Below are positions 58,692-64,000 of a stretch of 64,000 nucleotides of DNA, one piece after another. A model generated the notes under the pieces. That model did not search any database and was not told the DNA's origin. It worked only from the letters and a program-made list of their open reading frames with translations. How positions within the stretch are numbered: the stretch's first letter is position 1; each line of letters begins with the position of its first letter. The stretch lies in contig CM021322.1 of the NCBI GenBank assembly GCA_010645155.1, forward strand, positions 5,559,077 through 5,623,076, read 5' to 3'. Both the position numbers and the translations under genes were made by a program. This DNA is from Tigriopus japonicus (lineage: Eukaryota > Arthropoda > Copepoda > Harpacticoida > Harpacticidae).

Positions 58692-59537
58692 TAGAGCCCG
58701 GGAAAAAATGTTGGAAATACGTCCAAAAAATGTTATTAAAATGTCAGGAAAAAAGGGCGTTTATTTTTGTAAATATAGGGCAAAAAGGGCAAAAAATGTT
58801 GAAATTTTGAGCAAAAAGAGCAAAAAAATGTTGAAATTTTGAGCAAAAAGAGCAAAAAAATGTTGAAAATTAGGGCAAAAAAGTCAACAAAATGTGTGAG
58901 AAATGGGACTAGATGCGTGGAGGACTTGAGAAGGCTACAGATATCTGAAGGAAATAATGCCGTCAAAACTCTAGCTTAAAAAAACGGGAGGTTGCGCTTC
59001 ACATAGGGGGTGTTTTTATAAGCTAGACGTCAAAACAGTTTATGTTATAAGTCAGATAGCACATTCAGATCCTTTGAAAGGCAATAGATTTTAAAGTCTG
59101 AGTAAATAATGACAACAGTGCCAACTTAAAACATATTTTACTGTACACATAGCTATTCAGCCCACGTAAAATAATCATGGAAAGAAAGATCACAAAGTTT
59201 CTGATTTGAACTTTTTCATAATTTTTTGACAAAAAGAAACTTTAAGGGCACTTATTTCCCCTTTCCAAAGATTTTGATTAATTGCCATCGTAAAATGTGA
59301 AGTCGAACAATGACAATTTTAGCGGGAAACTTTGGCGGGAAACTTCAAGCCTTCATTTTATTAATTGATCCCTCAGAACCGGTTTTGGGATGACATTTTT
59401 GAGCAAAAAGTACAAAAAATGTTAAGAAAATGTTGAAATTTTCCAAAAAATGTCAAATAAAATTAAATTGTTATATTCACGTAAAATTGGCAAAAAAAAA
59501 ATATTTTTAATGAAAAAAAATTTTTTCCTTAGCCCTA
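58692..59537. mobile_element. hAT-like MITE with exact 8-bp duplication
   Basis: The left end is TAGAGCCCGGGAAAAAATG and the right end, inverted, TAGGGCTAAGGAAAAAA. CTGATGAG flanks both sides (58684-58691 and 59538-59545). Units of ATGTTGAAATTTTGAGCAAA type are tandemly repeated near the left end (58780-58880) and recur near 59400. Confidence 0.85.
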
Positions 59538-59545
59538 CTGATGAG

Positions 59546-59915
59546 TCATCAGTGATGACAACTGTTGCACTTTTCAAGCACATGCATTTTTTTAGTTATT
59601 AGCCAAAAGTATTTAAAAGAATGAAACAGTGAGGCAATATTTCTCCAAATTCAAGTAAAGCTCAAAATCCAAAAAAAGGTGGGATAAACAATAAATATGT
59701 CATATAAATTCCTTTCTCATTCAAAAACGGCGTGTATTTTTTCAGGTTACTCTGAATTTTTGACATCATTTAGGAATCCTCTCAACAAAACCAATCAGGT
59801 GGCGAAAAGAGACATTTACCAAGTATGGTAACAATCAAAATTAATTTACACAACTAAATGAAAACCAAAGAAAAACCAAAAGCAGTTGACAAACTTTACA
59901 ATAGCTGAGTTTATA
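59546..59915. other. Gap, nothing recognised
   Basis: Short AT-rich stretch between two mobile elements, with no gene. Confidence 0.5.
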
Positions 59916-59917
59916 TA

Positions 59918-60172
59918 CCCTGTGACAACTTGAGTTGTTACAGAAATTCTACGTTACCACACGCCGTTGGTTTCATTTGCAAACAAAAAAGTACGCAAGT
60001 TGCCACAAGAAATCGTTCATAGCAAGCTAAGCTTGTAAACCCCGTCGCAAAACTCTTTCATAACTTTTGCCACAGGATTTCTTGTCCTAACTTATGTACT
60101 TTCGAGTTTGCAATTGAAGTCAATGGCGTGTAATAGCGAATTTTTTTTGTCACAACTCAAGTTGTCACAGGG
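59918..60172. mobile_element. Small TA-flanked MITE (CCCTGTGACAAC type)
   Basis: Terminal repeats CCCTGTGACAACTTGAGTTG on both ends, flanked by TA at 59916-59917 and 60173-60174. Inner sequence also pairs partly (AAGTACGCAAGTTG near 59990 against CTAACTTATGTACTT near 60090). Confidence 0.85.
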
Positions 60173-60174
60173 TA

Positions 60175-62630
60175 TGAAAATTGACTTTTCTCCGACAAAA
60201 TCAGAGTGACAAACTTAGGTGTATGACAAGTTAAAGACTTAAGGTTTAACGTGGCAACAATCAATGTTAGATTTACTGAAGTAAGTTTAAGAGAAGAATA
60301 TTTCATTGCTATCCTACGTCCTCATACAAAATGATAGATTTTTAAATATTTAATCACAAACTGACATCATTTATGCATTTTGACCTCAGACTTTTGAATG
60401 CTCCCTTCTTCGGCGTCGTCACTTTCCAACGGGCAAGATAATAATAACGTCATAAAGACGCCACAAATAACTACAATACCATGAAACAAAAAAATACGTT
60501 AAGCTAATATTAGTCTCCTTGCCGTTGAAATGAACGAATTCAAACTCCAGTCACGGAAGATGTCGTTTCAATTTGAATATGCTGATGATGGCTGACACAG
60601 AAGTTCTGAAATTAATGCATTTTATGGGTCTCTTCCTAATCCATTCAGCTTGGTTGGTTTTTGTCTACCGGGTGTCAAGAAATGGTGGACTTCTTCAGAA
60701 ACTTTTAGATTGAAGGTTTGATGTGTCGGGTCAACATCAAAATTTAATTGAAGATCGCATTGTGTAGCATAAAAACGCAATGCAAATTGAACGTGAAGCG
60801 TGTTCGAATTTTTGGATAAAAAGAATAATATTTGTGTTAGGGTGATTGAAAAATAAAAACCATATTTTTTTGATTATCAAAACCTAGTGGCAAAAGGCTA
60901 CATGTTATTGACTTTGCGTCCTCATTAGCCTGAAAACCAATTTTATTTACGGTACAAGTTCCTGATCTTAATTAAACGTTGGAATCAAGATCAGAACAGA
61001 AAAGAACATAAAATGGAAGACCCAGCCCAATTCTGGGAAAATATTCTAACTCACTCGCTTCAGTCATTCCTTACAGAATATTGTCTTGTTCAAAAGTTGT
61101 AAACGGCATCACTTTTGACTCCATTGTTTGGTTAAAGTGAAGATTGAATGATAATACTGATATACTGATAAAACATGATAATACTCGTAATGGAAAACTG
61201 TATTAAATGCTTGATTGCGAAAAAAAGCAACAATACTGAAAAAAGGCACCTCTTCTTTCAAACCTTCTCGGAGTTCTTGACCAAATATGTAAATAAATCG
61301 TGCCCTGAACAGAGCCCAAGATAAAAACATAAACCAACTCAATCTATATCTTATTCCGAGGCACATCGTTGTCAAAAATATTTGATACAAATAGTAAAAA
61401 CCGCACAACGTATCATCCTTGCTTTTGGGAATAGTGAGAAATATTTGGCACCTACCTTGGACTTTTTGTAACAATCTACCTTGGACCTAATTCGATAAAT
61501 AAAAGACAAACTCCGTTTGATTTCATGGCGCACAAGATATTTTTTCTAGAAAACTTCTCAATAGTCAGCCACATGGAAATGGTTCTTTCTAGTCCATTGT
61601 ACAAGATAGTTCCCTAATATAATTACAAACGTTGAATTCTCTTACAAGGGCTGGTCGTTGAGCAAATGGGAAAGAACGCCGGTAAAGCTAAGAGATGCCA
61701 TTGTTTTTCATTTTCAGCCCTCTCGTCTGGTTTGAAATTTAAGCGTACAAACTTGAGCCGAACCCTGACCCTGAAAGTGGCTTGTGGAACAAAATACTTT
61801 GAACAAGGCCCTTGAGAAGGAAGAGATTGAGCGAAAATATTAACCATTGACAAGCTTGAAAACAACCCTCAATCAAATTGGATCGGCGGTGGTTCTTAAA
61901 TAAAATGCTTTGAAGCAAAAAAACACGTATCAACAACCCTTGAGAACAACAAGCATTAGATAAGATGATACGACTAAAATTGTTGTTTGCCAAATGGCAA
62001 AGAAATCCGGTAAAGCTAGAGATCCTGAGGTACATCATTTCTTTATGCGGCCCAAATTCTTACGATTCACCCTCTCTTGCCTAAGGAGCCTTTTCCTATG
62101 TTTTATCCGTTGGCGATAAGATTTTTGAAGAGCTCTCTTACGTCTTTCATCAAAATGTTGTTTCAAATATCGCGATAAGTGATTAGCAACAATTTTTAAT
62201 TTGCAGTACAAGCTGATGTTCCTTTTTTGACCCGCTCTCCTTAACTTTTATTACAAAAACCTGTTAATTACAAAATGATAAGAAAACGTCCGTACATGTT
62301 AACAAAGGAATTCAGGAGGAAAGGAAAAATGAATATTTTTCCAGGATATGTGTTTATTTTTACTTGTTCGTAACCTTTACCAAGAATAAGAAGCTAAATT
62401 ATTTAGCATATACCCACACCAGGGGTACACCCTTGTATTTTTACGCATCTTAATTATGCCCTTTACCTCTTGAGGTATAAATTGTAAGGTACTCTGCCAC
62501 TGTTCCAAAAATCTCATTGATGCCATGATCTCACCCATGCCCAAGGGCTCCAACAAGGAAATATAACAGACCCTTCCAATTAAAATCAATTTTTGACCCT
62601 GAAATTGTAAATTAGAAAATCTTATTAAAA
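60175..62630. other. Gap, mostly unexplained
   Basis: No gene recognised. A 121-codon minus frame (61474-61109) has no recognisable domain and such a length is expected by chance here. Two diverged direct copies of a stretch with CCGGTAAAGCTA lie near 61680 and 62008. Confidence 0.4.
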
Positions 62631-62635
62631 ATGCG

Positions 62636-63068
62636 CTTCAAAGCCAATTTGAGTTCTCTTCATTACTTGAAGTCATGCAAGAAGTGCCTTTATGGTAGAA
62701 AATAGGCTACGTTTAGAGAATTTAAATGTACATGGTCGGCAGACCAGGTGTTGACCCCTGAAGACTTAAGACAAATTTCCTAAATGCAGTCCATTTGTCT
62801 ACCTTTAAGCCAGTTTCTCGAGATTTCTTAAGCGAAAATTGTGGCTTGAAACTTTTTCGTCATAATATTGCACAAATTCCGTTGATAAAGCCCTGATTTA
62901 CTTGACAGGTTGTTCGAAGGTTTCCAAGCTCGAACGAGAAGGCTTGTTCGCCCTTGAGACATCCTGTTTCCACATGAATTATTCTCTTAAGGAAGCGCAT
63001 TGTTCTACCATAAAGGCACTTCTTGCATGACTTCAAGTAATCAGAAGGATCAAATTGGCTTTGAAGTG
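62636..63068. repeat. Foldback element with near-perfect 65-base arms
   Basis: 62636-62699 (CTTCAAAGCCAATTTGAG onward, ending TTTATGGTAGAA) is repeated inverted at 63003-63068. The interior of about 300 bases has no gene. Flanking duplication not identified. Confidence 0.85.
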
Positions 63069-63124
63069 CCTTCATTCATCCTCACCGATGTGTTGAGCAT
63101 TGATTTGGTAAAGCAGTGAAGTAG

Positions 63125-63400
63125 AGTTGTGTATCGGATCCGAAATGTCCCCAAAATCCAATCCGAACTTGATTTCTTTAATCCGAATCCGAATCCGACA
63201 GCTTCCATTCAATCCGAACGAATCCGAATCCGAAAATTTGCTACTCAATCCGAACAAATCCGAATCCGAAAATTTTTGCCCAATCCGAACGAATCCGAAT
63301 CCGAAAATATTCTGCCCAATCCAAACGAATCCGAATCCGAAAATTTGGCGCAAAATCCGAAAAAAATCCAAAAATTTTTAGCTCAATCAGACACCAATCC
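63125..63400 (+). repeat. AATCCG-based minisatellite, possibly the end of a hAT-like element
   Basis: Tandem units built from AATCCGAATCCGAAAATTT joined by CCCAATCCGAACG, about 40 bases each. Both strands give long repetitive open frames that are not genes. The style resembles the sub-terminal arrays of the hAT-like elements in this window. No terminal inverted repeat or duplication was found before the window ends. Confidence 0.7.
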
Positions 63401-64000
63401 AATTTTTTTTATAATTCCGATTTAAATCTGATTAATTTGTTATTTTGGCCTAAATTGGAAATAACAACACTTTTTCAACTAGAAGTGCCCAAAACATATT
63501 ATTTTAAATATAATATATTTTACTAGTATTTCCACACTTAGCCTTGATTTTTTTTAACATTTTGGCATTTTCCAGGAAAAAATAAGCACTTTCTTGTTTT
63601 TTGGCAAAATATTTCAGGACAATTAGAGCAAATTAATGAATGCTCTTTGCACAATAGAATTTCCCAAAATGAACCAAATATGTTAAAATGTTTATGAATG
63701 GATATTAATTCAAAAAAGCACAATCATACCAACAGTCAAATGCAGAAAAAACTGCGTAATTAAATGGGGTAAAAACATTTTTATCTTTAAATCAGTTTGG
63801 TGTCAAGTGGGCTGATATTTACACACTTAATTGTAATCCAGGGGTTAATACTTGGCAAAATCTTTACTCTATTCAAATAGGATGGTTTTGCTTTTGAAGA
63901 CGTTTTGTAACTTTTTTATGCTTTTTTACTACAAAACCTTTCTATGATTCTCCTAATATAGAAATATTTGATCTCAATGCTCTCATTTAATTGGTAAAAT
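63401..64000. other. Window end, nothing recognised
   Basis: AT-rich sequence without recognisable features; it may be the interior of an element that begins near 63122. Confidence 0.4.

Noticed and set aside
61109..61474. 121-codon minus-strand frame
   Set aside because: AT-rich, aromatic-rich translation with no family resemblance; this length is expected by chance in 64 kb.
63072..63381. Repetitive open frames on both strands (FGFGFVRIGQ-like and NPNESESEN-like)
   Set aside because: They are translations of the AATCCG minisatellite in several frames, not genes.
1..64000. CRISPR arrays, bacterial operons or phage genes
   Set aside because: The tandem repeats are minisatellites without spacers, and the genes have spliceosomal introns; nothing prokaryotic was seen.

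Overview
This is a eukaryotic, intron-bearing, AT-rich window, most likely from an arthropod and perhaps a crustacean such as a copepod. Three things point that way: the Unc-89/obscurin architecture of the main gene, short GT-AG introns mixed with transposon-filled ones, and interstitial (TTAGG)n repeats of the arthropod telomere type. The species cannot be fixed from the sequence alone.

Two large protein genes lie on the + strand. Gene 1 (2549-10558, five exons, 2,229 codons by my splicing) encodes a protein I do not recognise. It has an N-terminal part with a charged, probably coiled-coil stretch, then about 30 copies of a short FVPGQ-type repeat, a long helical acidic region, and a disordered Arg/Ser/Asp-rich tail. 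Gene 2 (19551-45187, 23 exons, 2,992 codons) is the C-terminal half of an Unc-89/obscurin-type giant muscle protein: about 19 Ig domains, two FN3 domains and two kinase domains. Both kinases lack the catalytic HRD aspartate, and the second also lacks the DFG aspartate. Both gene models close in frame with phase-matched GT-AG introns, and an AATAAA follows each stop codon. The SH3-RhoGEF-PH part of obscurin is not present upstream in this window.

The rest is mostly mobile-element DNA. A complete Tc1-type element (12538-14459) has a pogo/Tigger deletion derivative inserted in its transposase. Several hAT-like non-autonomous elements have 8-bp target-site duplications that I could read directly: 22558-22805 (one mismatch), 35208-36351, 50622-51111, 54154-55812 and 58692-59537. 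Four of them carry their own internal tandem repeats. TA-flanked MITEs lie at 11716, 20922, 34943, 52198 and 59918. Two tRNA-derived SINE families are present, one of them often dimeric, as are non-LTR reverse-transcriptase relics on the - strand and several foldback elements.

Layout: 0-2.5 kb, repeat debris and an unrecognised - strand open frame; 2.5-10.6 kb, gene 1; 10.6-19.5 kb, intergenic transposon cluster; 19.5-45.4 kb, unc-89 with transposon-loaded introns; 45.4-64 kb, gene-poor repeat-rich DNA. No rRNA gene, functional tRNA gene or CRISPR array was seen.
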